Part shown: one piece after another, positions 8,006 through 16,496 of the stretch
Position numbering within the stretch: position 1 is the stretch's first letter
Layout: each line of letters starts with the position of its first letter
NCBI RefSeq assembly: GCF_003416765.1
Contig: NZ_QSNG01000001.1
Location: 1,328,742-1,392,741 of the forward strand
Direction: 5' to 3'
From: Paratractidigestivibacter faecalis
GTDB taxonomy: Bacteria > Actinomycetota > Coriobacteriia > Coriobacteriales > Atopobiaceae
DNA length: 64,000 nt
The notes under the pieces: model-generated
What the model saw: only the letters and a program-made list of their open reading frames with translations
Databases searched by the model: none
Told to the model about the DNA's origin: nothing
Program-made: the position numbers and the translations under genes

Positions 8006-9803
8006 CTGTGGCCTCCCCAGCGTCGTCGGTCTTCTCGCCGTGAATGCCGCTGCCTATCTGGGACTCGTAGAGTTCCTGGTAGATGGGGTCGGCGGCGAGA
8101 AGCTCCTCGTGGGTCCCCACGGCGTGGACGCGCCCGTCGTCCAGGATGACGATCTTGTCGGCGTCGCGGACGGAGGCCACGCGCTGGGCGATGACGATCT
8201 TGGTGACGTCCGCGAGGGCCGCCAGGTGCGCGCGTATCCTGGCGTCGGTGGCCATGTCCACGGCGCTGGTGGAGTCGTCGAAGACCAGCACGCGAGGGCG
8301 CTTGAGGAGCGCGCGGGCGATGCAGAGGCGCTGCTTCTGGCCACCGGAGACGTTGACGCCGCCCTGGCCCAGGTCCCCGTCGAGCCCGCCGATGCGGTCC
8401 AGGAACTCGTCCACGCAGGCCACGCGGCAGGCCTCGAGGAGCTCGTCGTCGGAGGCGTCGGGCGCGCCCCACTGCAGGTTCTGGCGCACGGTGCCGCTGA
8501 ACAGCACGTTCTTCTGGAGCACGATGCCAACGGCGTCCCTCAGCGCGGCGAGGTCGTACTCGCGCACGTCGTGACCGCCAACGGCCACCCCGCCCGAGGT
8601 GACGTCGTAGAGCCGCGCTATGAGCTGCACGAGCGTGGTCTTGCCCGAGCCCGTGGCACCCAGAACGCCCACGGTGGAGCCTGCAGGCAGGTGGAGGGTG
8701 ACGCCTGAGAGCACGTCCTTCTGGGCAGAGGCGCTATACCTGAAGCCGACGTGGTCGAAGTCCACCGAGCCGTCCGGGACCTCCGTCAGGGCGTGCTCCG
8801 GCGAGGAGATGGCGGGCTTCTCGTCAAGCACCTCGCGGACGCGCCGTATGGACGTCAGGGCGCGCGCCATGAGGAGGAACACGTTGGAGATCATCATCAG
8901 GGAGTTCATGATCTGCAGGACGTAGCTCATGAAGCCGGTGAGGGTGCCCACCGTGAGCTGGCCCGCCATGATCATGTTCCCGCCCGTCCAGAGGATGCCC
9001 ACGCAGGCCGTGTACATGGCCAGCTGGAAGACGGGCGTATTGAGGACGGCGCCCGAGAAGGTCCTGGTGGCGGTGGCGGCAAGGTCGGAGTTGACCTCGG
9101 AGAAGCGCCGAGCCACATGGTCCTCGCGCACGTAGGCCTTGATGACGCGGATGGCGGTGAGGTCCTCCTGGAGGGCGTCGTTCAGACGGTCCATCACGCC
9201 CTGCAGGACGCGGTAGAGCGGACCCACGCGGCGCACGATGAAGAGCAGCACCACGGCAAGCACCGGCACTATGGCCAGGAACACCGCCGCCAGCCGCACG
9301 CTCATCAGGCAGGAGAGCAGAAGCCCCATGACCAGCATGACTGGGCCACGCAGGAGCGGCCTGAAGCCGGTGACCATGGCGTTCTGGATGACCGTCACAT
9401 CGGTGGTCATGCGGGTGACCAGCGAGCTCGACTCAAAGTCGTCCAGGTTGGAGAAGGCAAAGCGCTGGACCTGGGCAAACTCCGCGCGGCGCAGGTTTGC
9501 GCCCAGGCCCATGGCCGCACGCGCCGAGAAGCGCGCGTAGCCCGTGCCCAGGAGCAGCGCCGCCGCGGCGCAGGCCAGCATGGCGGCGCCGCGCGTCCAG
9601 ACCACGTAGGGGCTGGCACCGGAGATTCCCTCGTCGATGACGGAGGACATCAGGAACGGGATCAGGAGCTCGAGGGACGTCTCCACGAAGACGCAGAGGC
9701 CGGCCAGCACCGCGTCCCTGCGGTACGTCCCAAACCCCCGCGCAATGAAGCGCAGGTCACTCCCCCTGGCCGCAGCCTTGCCGTCTTGTCGCGAACCGTC
9801 CAC
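7995..9803 (-). CDS. ABC exporter half-transporter, degenerate ATPase partner
   Basis: A 602-residue exporter domain plus ATPase. Walker A is GATGSGKTT and the signature VSGGQKQR is good, but Walker B ends VFDDSTS (Glu to Asp) and the H-loop reads AQRVAS (His to Gln). It pairs with the next gene, with which it overlaps by 11 bp, to form a heterodimeric drug- or lipid-type exporter. The GTG at 9803 is preceded by CGGAGG at 7 bp. It lies 64 bp downstream of tatD and may be co-transcribed with it. Confidence 0.85.
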   Translation of the reverse strand: MDGSRQDGKAAARGSDLRFIARGFGTYRRDAVLAGLCVFVETSLELLIPFLMSSVIDEGISGASPYVVWTRGAAMLACAAAALLLGTGYARFSARAAMGLGANLRRAEFAQVQRFAFSNLDDFESSSLVTRMTTDVTVIQNAMVTGFRPLLRGPVMLVMGLLLSCLMSVRLAAVFLAIVPVLAVVLLFIVRRVGPLYRVLQGVMDRLNDALQEDLTAIRVIKAYVREDHVARRFSEVNSDLAATATRTFSGAVLNTPVFQLAMYTACVGILWTGGNMIMAGQLTVGTLTGFMSYVLQIMNSLMMISNVFLLMARALTSIRRVREVLDEKPAISSPEHALTEVPDGSVDFDHVGFRYSASAQKDVLSGVTLHLPAGSTVGVLGATGSGKTTLVQLIARLYDVTSGGVAVGGHDVREYDLAALRDAVGIVLQKNVLFSGTVRQNLQWGAPDASDDELLEACRVACVDEFLDRIGGLDGDLGQGGVNVSGGQKQRLCIARALLKRPRVLVFDDSTSAVDMATDARIRAHLAALADVTKIVIAQRVASVRDADKIVILDDGRVHAVGTHEELLAADPIYQELYESQIGSGIHGEKTDDAGEATDGR

Positions 9804-9867
9804 CGGGCACCTCCGAGCTCCTCGACACCAAACGCGCTTGAGGATACCGCGGTCGAGCCGACCGGCT

Positions 9868-10878
9868 CTAGAGGCCAAAGAGCTTGCAGGCGTTTCTCCA
9901 CAGGGCGGCATAGGTCTGGGCCGCCGGGGCGACGCCGGCCGCCTCGCGCTCGCAGGCCAGTATGTCGGCCACGAAGACGACCATCGCAGGCTCGCACTCC
10001 TCGCCGCGCAGGGGCACCGGGGCCATGTAGGGGGAGTCGGTCTCCGTGAGCATGAGGCGCTCCGGGCAGACGCGGGCCGCGTCGCGGATGTCCTCGGAGC
10101 GCGAGAACGTGGACGCGCCGCCAAAGGCGATGCTGCAGCCCAGGCGGCAGAAGTCCTCCATGATGCGGGTGTCGGAGGTAAAGCAGTGCAGGTCGCAGCC
10201 GGCCTCGGGCACGCCCTCCTGGGCGAGGACGCGCGCGGCCAGGGCGTGGGCCTCCCCCACCATGTCGTCCACGCCGTCGCGGATGTGAAGCTCAACCGGA
10301 AGGCCCAGCTCGTGGGCCATGCGCAGCTGACGGCGGAAGCACTCCTCCTGCTCGCGCGGGCTCACCTCGTTGTAGGGGCCAAAGTCCAGGCCGATCTCGC
10401 CCACGCCCACGCAGCGTGGCGAGGCCAGAAGCTCGCGCATCAGGGCCTCGGCGGCGCCGTCGAAGCCCTCCGCGCCGTAGGGGTGAACACCCGCCACGAT
10501 GCGCACGTTGCCCAGGAGGCCAGGCGCGTCCCAGCCGTCAAAGGCCGGCGGAACAAAGCCCAGCTCGGCGGCCTCCTCAAGGCAGTCGCGGGCGATGGCC
10601 AGATGCGTGTCCAGAAAGTCCCATAGCGCGGCGGCGTCCGTCCACTTGCGGGGGAACTCCGCCACCGGGTCGATGGGCACCACCATCATGCAGACGCCCG
10701 CCAGGGCCGCGCGGGCAAGAGCCAGCGCGGGGTCGTGGCCGTGAAGGCTTCCCAGGTGGGCGTGGGTGTCCGCCACGGGGGCCAGGGGCCGCGGCGCCGG
10801 GCACGCGCGACCCTTTGAGTTGTGGAAGAGCTCGCCGTCGGCAAGCATCAGGTGGTCGAGCACCTTGAGTTCGGACAC
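9868..10878 (-). CDS. tatD: TatD-family metal-dependent deoxyribonuclease
   Basis: A 336-residue TIM-barrel hydrolase. The metal ligands are visible as ADTHAHLG near residue 35, GEIGLDFGPY, the histidine of ELHIRDG, and DSPY near the C-terminus (TETDSPYM). TatD proteins are 3'-5' DNases acting in repair and turnover. It has about 35 extra N-terminal residues before the first metal motif compared with a typical 260-residue TatD. The GTG at 10878 has GGAGG 6 bp upstream. It follows metG-ksgA, a common neighbourhood for tatD in Gram-positive bacteria, but a terminator separates it from ksgA. Confidence 0.88.
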   Translation of the reverse strand: MSELKVLDHLMLADGELFHNSKGRACPAPRPLAPVADTHAHLGSLHGHDPALALARAALAGVCMMVVPIDPVAEFPRKWTDAAALWDFLDTHLAIARDCLEEAAELGFVPPAFDGWDAPGLLGNVRIVAGVHPYGAEGFDGAAEALMRELLASPRCVGVGEIGLDFGPYNEVSPREQEECFRRQLRMAHELGLPVELHIRDGVDDMVGEAHALAARVLAQEGVPEAGCDLHCFTSDTRIMEDFCRLGCSIAFGGASTFSRSEDIRDAARVCPERLMLTETDSPYMAPVPLRGEECEPAMVVFVADILACEREAAGVAPAAQTYAALWRNACKLFGL

Positions 10879-10894
10879 GTCATGCCTCCAAATG

Positions 10895-10940
10895 CAAGAA
10901 AGGAGAGAAGCCCGCGGGCCGGGTGGGCGCGGGCTTCTCT
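10895..10940 (-). terminator. terminator between ksgA and tatD
   Basis: A 13 bp stem, AGAGAAGCCCGCG/CGCGGGCTTCTCT, followed on the minus strand by CCTTTCTTG. The T tract is weak, so it may only attenuate. Confidence 0.6.
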
Positions 10941-10950
10941 GCTGGCAATG

Positions 10951-11856
10951 CTAGGAAAGGGCGCCCTCAAGGCGCACGAAGTCCTCGGGCGAGAGGGTCT
11001 CCGCGCGGGCCGTGGGGGCAATGTCGCAGGCCGCAAAGGCCGCGTCCAGTGCGTCCTTCTCAAAGCCGTTGGCGCCCATGGAGTTGCGGATGGTCTTCCT
11101 GCGCTGGGCAAATGCCGCGTCGATGACCTCGGCGACGCGGGCGGCGCGCTCGGCGGAGAGGGGCTCGCCAGACAGCGGGTCCGCCATGGGCGTGCGGTCG
11201 AGCCGTACCACCGCGGAGTCCACGTGCGGCGGCGGCATGAAGTTGCCGGGCCCCACCTCAAACCGTCCGGTCGGCCTGGCGAGAAGCGCGAGCTTTGCCG
11301 TGTAGGCGCCGTAAGTCTTGTTGCCGGGCCTGGCGCAGATGCGGTCGGCCACCTCTGCCTGGACCATGACGCAGGCGCGCTCCAGGCTGCCGAAGTCCTG
11401 GAAGAACTTGAGGATGAGCGTGGCCGCCACCTGGTAGGGCAGGTTGGCCACGAACTTGTTGGGTTGCCAGGGTTGACAAAGGGACTGTCCCTTTGTCAAC
11501 CCTGCGAGGGCGTCGTCCACCTGGGCGGGGGTGACGCGCAGGGCGTCTCCCATGACCAGGGCGAACTTCTCGCCGTCCGTGGCGCAGGTCTGGGCGAGCA
11601 CCTGCTCGAGCTCGCGGTCCGCCTCGATGGAGCAGACGGCCCGGCAGGCCGAGAGCATCGCCACCGTCAGGGTGCCGATGCCCGGGCCCACCTCGAGCAC
11701 GACGTCGCTGCCGCCGAGCTCGGCAAGGTTGACGATTCTGCCGACGACCTCGTCGTTCACCAGGAAGTTCTGGCCCAGGCGGTGCTTGGTCGCCAGGCCG
11801 AAGTCCTCCAGGACCGCGCGGGTCTCGCGCGGGTTTGCCAGCCTCGAGTACGTCAC
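10951..11856 (-). CDS. ksgA: 16S rRNA adenine-N6,N6 dimethyltransferase KsgA, with in-frame palindrome insertion
   Basis: Dimethylates the two adjacent adenines in the 3'-terminal hairpin of 16S rRNA. The protein is 301 residues, with LGQNFLVN near residue 27, the S-adenosylmethionine motif VLEVGPGIGTLT, and the catalytic NLPYQV. Between the SAM domain and NLPY, a 29 bp palindrome is read through in frame as LTKGQSLCQP, a stretch not usual for the family. The GTG start at 11856 lies 6 bp after the metG stop. A truncated second copy of its 5' end sits at 21048-21228. Confidence 0.93.
   Translation of the reverse strand: MTYSRLANPRETRAVLEDFGLATKHRLGQNFLVNDEVVGRIVNLAELGGSDVVLEVGPGIGTLTVAMLSACRAVCSIEADRELEQVLAQTCATDGEKFALVMGDALRVTPAQVDDALAGLTKGQSLCQPWQPNKFVANLPYQVAATLILKFFQDFGSLERACVMVQAEVADRICARPGNKTYGAYTAKLALLARPTGRFEVGPGNFMPPPHVDSAVVRLDRTPMADPLSGEPLSAERAARVAEVIDAAFAQRRKTIRNSMGANGFEKDALDAAFAACDIAPTARAETLSPEDFVRLEGALS
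11472..11500. repeat. 29 bp palindrome (GTTGACAAAGGG family), copy 1, inside ksgA
   Basis: GTTGACAAAGGG, a five-base centre, CCCTTTGTCAAC. Here flanking bases extend the perfect arms to 18 bp (11468-11504). The same element with a varied centre recurs at 23865 and 41445. Confidence 0.85.
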
Positions 11857-13475
11857 GCGCGGCTACCTCTTCTCGGAGGCCAGGCGCGGGAAGAGGGCGT
11901 CGCCCTTGGTGACCTCGACGCCGCCGGCAAGGCCGCCCCACTCGCAGGCGCGGGCCAGGTCGCCGGCGCCGGCCTCGTCGGCCAGGGACATGCGGCGCAG
12001 GACCTCGGCGGAGGTCGCGGGCATGAAGGGGGCAAAGAGGTGGGCGCAGATGCGGATGGACTCCAGCAGGTTGACGATGATGCCCTTGAGCTCGCCGGCG
12101 CGCTCCGGGTCCTTGGCCACGGCCCAGGGGGCGGTGTCCTCGATGTAGTGGTTGGCGGCGTGGACGAGCTCCATCACCGCGTCCCTGGCGCCCGCGTAGT
12201 CCATGACGTCCATGCGCCCGGCGTAGCGGGCCTCGATGCCCTGGGCGATCGCTCGCAGCGGGTTGTCCCTCTCGGCCCAGCCCTCCTCCAGCTCGGGGGT
12301 CTTGCCGTCGAAGTACTTGGCGCTCATGTTGAGGGCGCGGGAGACCAGGTTGCCCCAGCTGTTGGCCAGGTCGGCGTTGTAGACCTGCTCCATGCGCTCG
12401 AAGGAGACGGCGGAGTCCTCGCCGTGGGCCACGTCGGTCATGAAGTAGTAGCGGTAGCCCTCGACGCCCAGCAGGTCCACCACGTCCTGCGGCGCGATGG
12501 CGTTGCCGCGGGACTTGGACATCTTCTCGGCCTTGCCCGTCTCGGCGTTGCGCACGGTGAGGAAGCCGTGGGCAAAGACGTGCTCGGGCAGGGCCTCGCC
12601 CAGGGCCATGAGCATGGCCGGCCAGATGACGCAGTGGAAGCGGATGATGTCCTTGCCCACCACGTGGTACTGCGCGGGCCAGCGGTAGGCCAGCTCGGCG
12701 CGCGCCTCGTCGGAGTCCGCGCCGTAGCCCACGGCGGTCATGTAGTTGAGAAGCGCGTCGAACCACACGTAGGTCACGTGCCTCTCGTCGAAGGGGACCT
12801 TGATGCCCCAGTCAAAGCTCGTGCGGCTGACGGAGAGGTCCGTGAGGCCGCCCTCCACGAAGGAGCGCACCTCGTTCATGCGGAAGGCCGGCTGGACGAA
12901 GTCGGGGCGCTCGTCGTAGAGCGCCAGGAGCTTGTCCTGGAAGGCGGAGAGCCTGAAGAAGTAGGACTCCTCCTGCACGCGCTCCAGCGGGCGGCCGCAG
13001 TCCGGGCAGAGGTGCTCGCCCTTGGTGCCCTTCTCCTCGTCGGACTTCTTGACCTGGTTCTCGGTGAAGTAGGTCTCCTCCGGCACGCAGTACCAGCCGT
13101 CGTAGCTGCCCTTGTAGAGGTAGCCGGACTCCCTCATGCGCTCCCAGAGGTGCTGGACCGCGTGGTTCTGGCGTGGCTCGGTGGTGCGGATGAAGTCGTC
13201 GTTGGAGATCTCGAGCCGCTTCCAGAGGTCCTTGAAGAGCGGCGCCTGGCTGTCGCACCACTCCTGCGGGGTGGCAAAGCCGTGCTGCCGGGCGGCCTCG
13301 GCGACCTTCTCGCCGTGCTCGTCCATGCCGGTCAGGAACTTGACGTCGTAGCCGGCCGCGCGGCGGTAGCGGGCCTGGACGTCGCAGAGCATGGTGCAGT
13401 ACGCGGTGCCCAGGTGGGGCGCGGCGTTGACGTAGTAGATGGGGGTGGTGATGAAGAACGAGGGCTTGTCTGCCA
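11676..13475 (-). repeat. 1.8 kb direct repeat (metG plus 5' ksgA), copy 1
   Basis: This stretch matches 21048-22847 base for base wherever I compared the two, and the encoded MetG proteins are identical after the first residue. Both copies point the same way. Together they flank the 7.6 kb ion-transport block. Copy 1 joins a full ksgA and tatD downstream. Confidence 0.9.
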
Positions 13476-13476
13476 T
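11863..13476 (-). CDS. metG: methionyl-tRNA synthetase, copy 1
   Basis: A 537-residue class I synthetase that charges tRNA-Met. The HIGH-type motif appears as PHLG near residue 22, the KMSKS motif is exact (KMSKSRGN near residue 315), and one CPDC knuckle is visible near residue 145. It lacks the C-terminal EMAP-like domain, as in short bacterial forms. The start is the ATG at 13476 with AGAAGAGG upstream. It precedes ksgA by 6 bp. An apparently identical second copy with a different promoter and a GTG start lies at 21235-22848. Confidence 0.95.
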   Translation of the reverse strand: MADKPSFFITTPIYYVNAAPHLGTAYCTMLCDVQARYRRAAGYDVKFLTGMDEHGEKVAEAARQHGFATPQEWCDSQAPLFKDLWKRLEISNDDFIRTTEPRQNHAVQHLWERMRESGYLYKGSYDGWYCVPEETYFTENQVKKSDEEKGTKGEHLCPDCGRPLERVQEESYFFRLSAFQDKLLALYDERPDFVQPAFRMNEVRSFVEGGLTDLSVSRTSFDWGIKVPFDERHVTYVWFDALLNYMTAVGYGADSDEARAELAYRWPAQYHVVGKDIIRFHCVIWPAMLMALGEALPEHVFAHGFLTVRNAETGKAEKMSKSRGNAIAPQDVVDLLGVEGYRYYFMTDVAHGEDSAVSFERMEQVYNADLANSWGNLVSRALNMSAKYFDGKTPELEEGWAERDNPLRAIAQGIEARYAGRMDVMDYAGARDAVMELVHAANHYIEDTAPWAVAKDPERAGELKGIIVNLLESIRICAHLFAPFMPATSAEVLRRMSLADEAGAGDLARACEWGGLAGGVEVTKGDALFPRLASEKR

Positions 13477-13657
13477 ATGTGGAACCTCTTCTCAGGACGT
13501 GCGACGGCAAATGGGCCGGCGCAGGCGAATGAGCCGCGTGACATTGTATCGCGGGAGCGCCGCCGCGCGGCCCGAGAGCGTAAGGGCTGTTCGCGGTCAA
13601 TGGGGGGTATCTGAGCGTCCTCTCGTCTGAACGAGCAGCGACTGGGAGCCCTCCCCC

Positions 13658-15481
13658 ATGCCATTAATCGCGCGATTTGGTCTACCATCAAGACAGGTCC
13701 GGTTCGAGGAGTTTGGGACGTCCGTCTCCAAACGTATTGAGGGAATACCGGATACATGGCTTGAGACGCTCGGAGCCAAGGACCTGATTGACGCCTGCCT
13801 ATTCTATAAATTACGACTTATTTCAAAGGAAAGCAGAAAGGTCGAGCTCGTGTCAGGGCGAAATACGAATGGGGACGGCACGGTAAGCCCGTGCTCAAAT
13901 TGGAGCATAGTCTCGTGGTTCGAGCAGAGGGTTTTCGCGTGGTCAGATAATCCCACGCCCAAGCGTTTCGCGACCGACACGCTTATCGTCTTCCTGACGA
14001 TGCTGCTCGCCACGGTTCTTGGCGCCATCTTCTACGACCTCGACATGGAAGCATGCATAGTCATCACGTATGTCTTGGCCGTTCTCTGCGTCTCGCTCCT
14101 CACCGTGGGACGCCTCCACTGCCTCGTGGCCTCCGCCCTCGCGGTCCTGTTCTATAACTTCTTCTTCACCCACCCGCGCTTCTCGCTCACCGCCTGGGGC
14201 AGGACCTATCCCGTGACGTTCGTAGTCATGTTCGTGGTCGCTTTCATCGCCAGCGCCGTTGCCGTGACGCTCAGACGCGAAGTCCACGCCTCACAGCTCG
14301 CATATAGAAGGACGCAGATCATCCTCGAAGCGGACGAAGCGCTACGCAGGTGCTCTACGCGCGAGCAAATCATTGATGCGATTGGCGCCCAGCTGTCCAA
14401 GCTGCTCGAAGCCGAAGTCATCTGGTATGCCGAGGGCATCTCGGGCTTTGCTCCCCAAAGACACTTCTCAGCCGTCTCGGCAACGCAGACAGAGCCAATC
14501 GTCGAGACTCCCATGGCTCATAGGGCTATGGAGAACAGAGGCGCGGTCGGTGCCGGGACCGGCTGCTTCCCCTCCGCAAGCGGCTATTATCTGCCGGTCA
14601 TCTCGGACGACAAGGTTATCGGCGTAATGGGTGCCTGCCTTGGCAATAAGACGCCACTCCCCGCCGAGCAAAACGAGGCGGAAGCAGTTGTGGGCGAGGC
14701 GTCTCTCGCGCTCAACCGCATCCAGGCGCTAGAACAGCGCGAGGAGGCCGCCGTGCTAGCCAAGAACGAGCAGCTTCGCGCCAACCTCCTCCGCTCGATC
14801 TCGCACGACCTGCGCACTCCACTCACGGCAATCTCGGGAAACGCCGACGTTCTGCTCTCGGACGGAGATGCGCTGAGCGCGGACAAGCGCGGAGAGCTGC
14901 TCCGAGACATTCAATCCGACGCGAACTGGCTGAACGCCACCGTTGAGAACCTTCTCGCCATCACTCGTCTCGAAAATGGGAACGTCCAGCTAAATACCAC
15001 CGCAGAGCTCCTCGACGACATCATCGAGGAGGCGTTGCGCCACACCAATCCAGACATCTGCCAGCACTGTCTGGAAATCGAGCCGTGCGAGGACCTCCTC
15101 CTCGTCAAAGTGGATGCCAAGCTGATTGTCCAGGTCGTGGTCAATCTGGTGAACAACGCCGTAACCCACACGCAGGCGGGTTCGACCATCCGCGTCTCAA
15201 CATGCTCGCGAGGTACCGAGGCCGTTGTCAGGGTCGAAGATGATGGCCCCGGCATCAAAGATAGCGATAAGGCGCATGTCTTCGAATCCTTCTATACGAT
15301 CGGCCGGGCGCTCGCGGATTCCAAGCGAAGCGTCGGGCTTGGCCTCTCCCTTTGCAAGTCGATTGTGGAGGCGCATGGGGGTAGCATCGTCGTGAGGGAC
15401 GCTGTTCCCCGCGGATGCGCGTTCGAGTTCGCGCTGCCACGCTATGAGCTCACGGAAGGAGCCCAGGAAGATGCCGACTGA
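13658..15481 (+). CDS. KdpD-like sensor histidine kinase lacking the N-terminal KdpD/Usp domains
   Basis: A 607-residue membrane kinase. About residues 100-205 form the four-helix DUF4118 bundle of KdpD (note FYNFFFTHP), followed by a GAF-like region, a HisKA domain with SHDLRTPL (His near residue 383), and an ATPase domain with NLVNNA, DDGPGI and GLGLSLC. Canonical KdpD is about 900 residues; the cytoplasmic KdpD and UspA domains that sense K+ and c-di-AMP are absent. The exact start is uncertain: no good ribosome site precedes 13658, and a GTG near 13850 is an alternative. The first 200 bp are AT-richer than the neighbours. It overlaps the regulator gene by 11 bp. It probably senses K+ or osmotic state, but the ligand is unproven. 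Confidence 0.8.
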   Translation: MPLIARFGLPSRQVRFEEFGTSVSKRIEGIPDTWLETLGAKDLIDACLFYKLRLISKESRKVELVSGRNTNGDGTVSPCSNWSIVSWFEQRVFAWSDNPTPKRFATDTLIVFLTMLLATVLGAIFYDLDMEACIVITYVLAVLCVSLLTVGRLHCLVASALAVLFYNFFFTHPRFSLTAWGRTYPVTFVVMFVVAFIASAVAVTLRREVHASQLAYRRTQIILEADEALRRCSTREQIIDAIGAQLSKLLEAEVIWYAEGISGFAPQRHFSAVSATQTEPIVETPMAHRAMENRGAVGAGTGCFPSASGYYLPVISDDKVIGVMGACLGNKTPLPAEQNEAEAVVGEASLALNRIQALEQREEAAVLAKNEQLRANLLRSISHDLRTPLTAISGNADVLLSDGDALSADKRGELLRDIQSDANWLNATVENLLAITRLENGNVQLNTTAELLDDIIEEALRHTNPDICQHCLEIEPCEDLLLVKVDAKLIVQVVVNLVNNAVTHTQAGSTIRVSTCSRGTEAVVRVEDDGPGIKDSDKAHVFESFYTIGRALADSKRSVGLGLSLCKSIVEAHGGSIVVRDAVPRGCAFEFALPRYELTEGAQEDAD

Positions 15482-16187
15482 ATCGAGTCCCACGATTCTC
15501 GTGGTCGAGGATGACCCAACGATCAGAAACCTCATCCTGACGACTCTCGACACGCAGGGTTTTCGCCACCTCAGCGAGAGCACCGGGAGAGGCGCCATTG
15601 CGGCGTCCGCCTCGAGCGCGCCGGACGTGGTCCTCCTCGATCTCGGGCTTCCCGACATCGACGGCATCGAGGTGGTACGAGCCATACGCAGCTGGTCTCA
15701 GATGCCCATCATCGTCGTCTCTGCAAGGAGCGAAGATGCCGACAAGATCGGCGCGCTCGACGCCGGCGCGGACGACTACCTCACCAAGCCCTTCTCCGTG
15801 GGCGAGCTGCTGGCGCGAATCCGCACGACGCTGCGGCGCCTCAACTATCAATCGCCTGCGCAGGGGCAGGAGCCTTCGACATTCCAGAACGGCGACCTGC
15901 GAATCGACTACACGGCAGGCATCGCCTACCTCGGCGACGAGGAGCTGCACCTGACGCCCATCGAGTACAAGCTCCTTTGCCTTCTGTCGCACAATGTCGA
16001 CAAGGTCCTCACGCACAGCTTCATCCTGCACGAGGTCTGGAGCAACAACCACCAGGCGGACCTCGCCTCGCTTCGCGTCTTCATGGGAACCCTCCGCAAG
16101 AAGATCGAGCCCGACCCGGTTCACCCGCGCTACATCCAGACGCACATTGGCGTGGGTTACCGCATGATGCGCGTCGCGGACGAATAG
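15471..16187 (+). CDS. KdpE-like OmpR-family response regulator
   Basis: A 238-residue regulator with a receiver domain (acidic VVEDD near residue 13, phosphoacceptor Asp57 in LLDLGLPD, lysine in LTKPFS) and a C-terminal winged helix (LTPIEYKLLCLL, then YIQTHIGVGYRM). It partners the preceding kinase. The start at 15471 has AAGGAG 9 bp upstream and lies within the end of the kinase gene. The closest family by layout is KdpE, which normally activates kdpFABC; here the next gene is a different kind of pump. Confidence 0.88.
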   Translation: MPTESSPTILVVEDDPTIRNLILTTLDTQGFRHLSESTGRGAIAASASSAPDVVLLDLGLPDIDGIEVVRAIRSWSQMPIIVVSARSEDADKIGALDAGADDYLTKPFSVGELLARIRTTLRRLNYQSPAQGQEPSTFQNGDLRIDYTAGIAYLGDEELHLTPIEYKLLCLLSHNVDKVLTHSFILHEVWSNNHQADLASLRVFMGTLRKKIEPDPVHPRYIQTHIGVGYRMMRVADE

Positions 16188-16496
16188 AGTTTTCAGCTAG
16201 TGGTTCGAGCCGAATCGCGAGTAGGCTCGAGCTCGACCTGCAATATTCGTGCCTACACATATGTGAACAAGGCATATAAGGACGTATTAAGTGATTTACC
16301 TCGGTCTTTAGCCTATCTTTAGGTCACCTTCACACGCACTTTATGCCTGCGAGGTGTGGAATTACCCATGACCAAAATAGACTGAAAAACATTGTCCTCA
16401 CGAGGATATCCTCCCCCTTGCGACGGCGAAGCGGCCGTCGGTCGCACGCGCCACGAGACGCGTGCCCTAACAAGGAAAGGAGGGTCCTTGAACACC
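16188..16496 (+). promoter_or_regulatory. pump-gene leader with mutually exclusive hairpins that can hide the ribosome-binding site
   Basis: This 309 bp gap holds an AT-richer part (16188-16390) that may contain the promoter, including a CACATATGTG palindrome near 16256. It is followed by a structured leader. CCTCC (16410-16414) and CCTTG (16416-16420) can pair with GGAGG (16479-16483) and CAAGG (16471-16475), enclosing two hairpins (CGACGGC/GCCGTCG at 16421-16440 and ACGCG/CGCGT at 16446-16463). This would sequester the AGGAGG of the pump gene. Upstream, TCCTC (16395), GAGGA (16402) and TCCTC (16409) form alternatives, so freeing or hiding the site is a choice between exclusive pairings. I could not match it to a named riboswitch. 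Confidence 0.6.

Noticed and set aside
16188-16496. A c-di-AMP (ydaO) riboswitch before the pump gene
   Set aside because: I could not find the conserved motifs of that class; the leader is reported only as an unnamed structured region.
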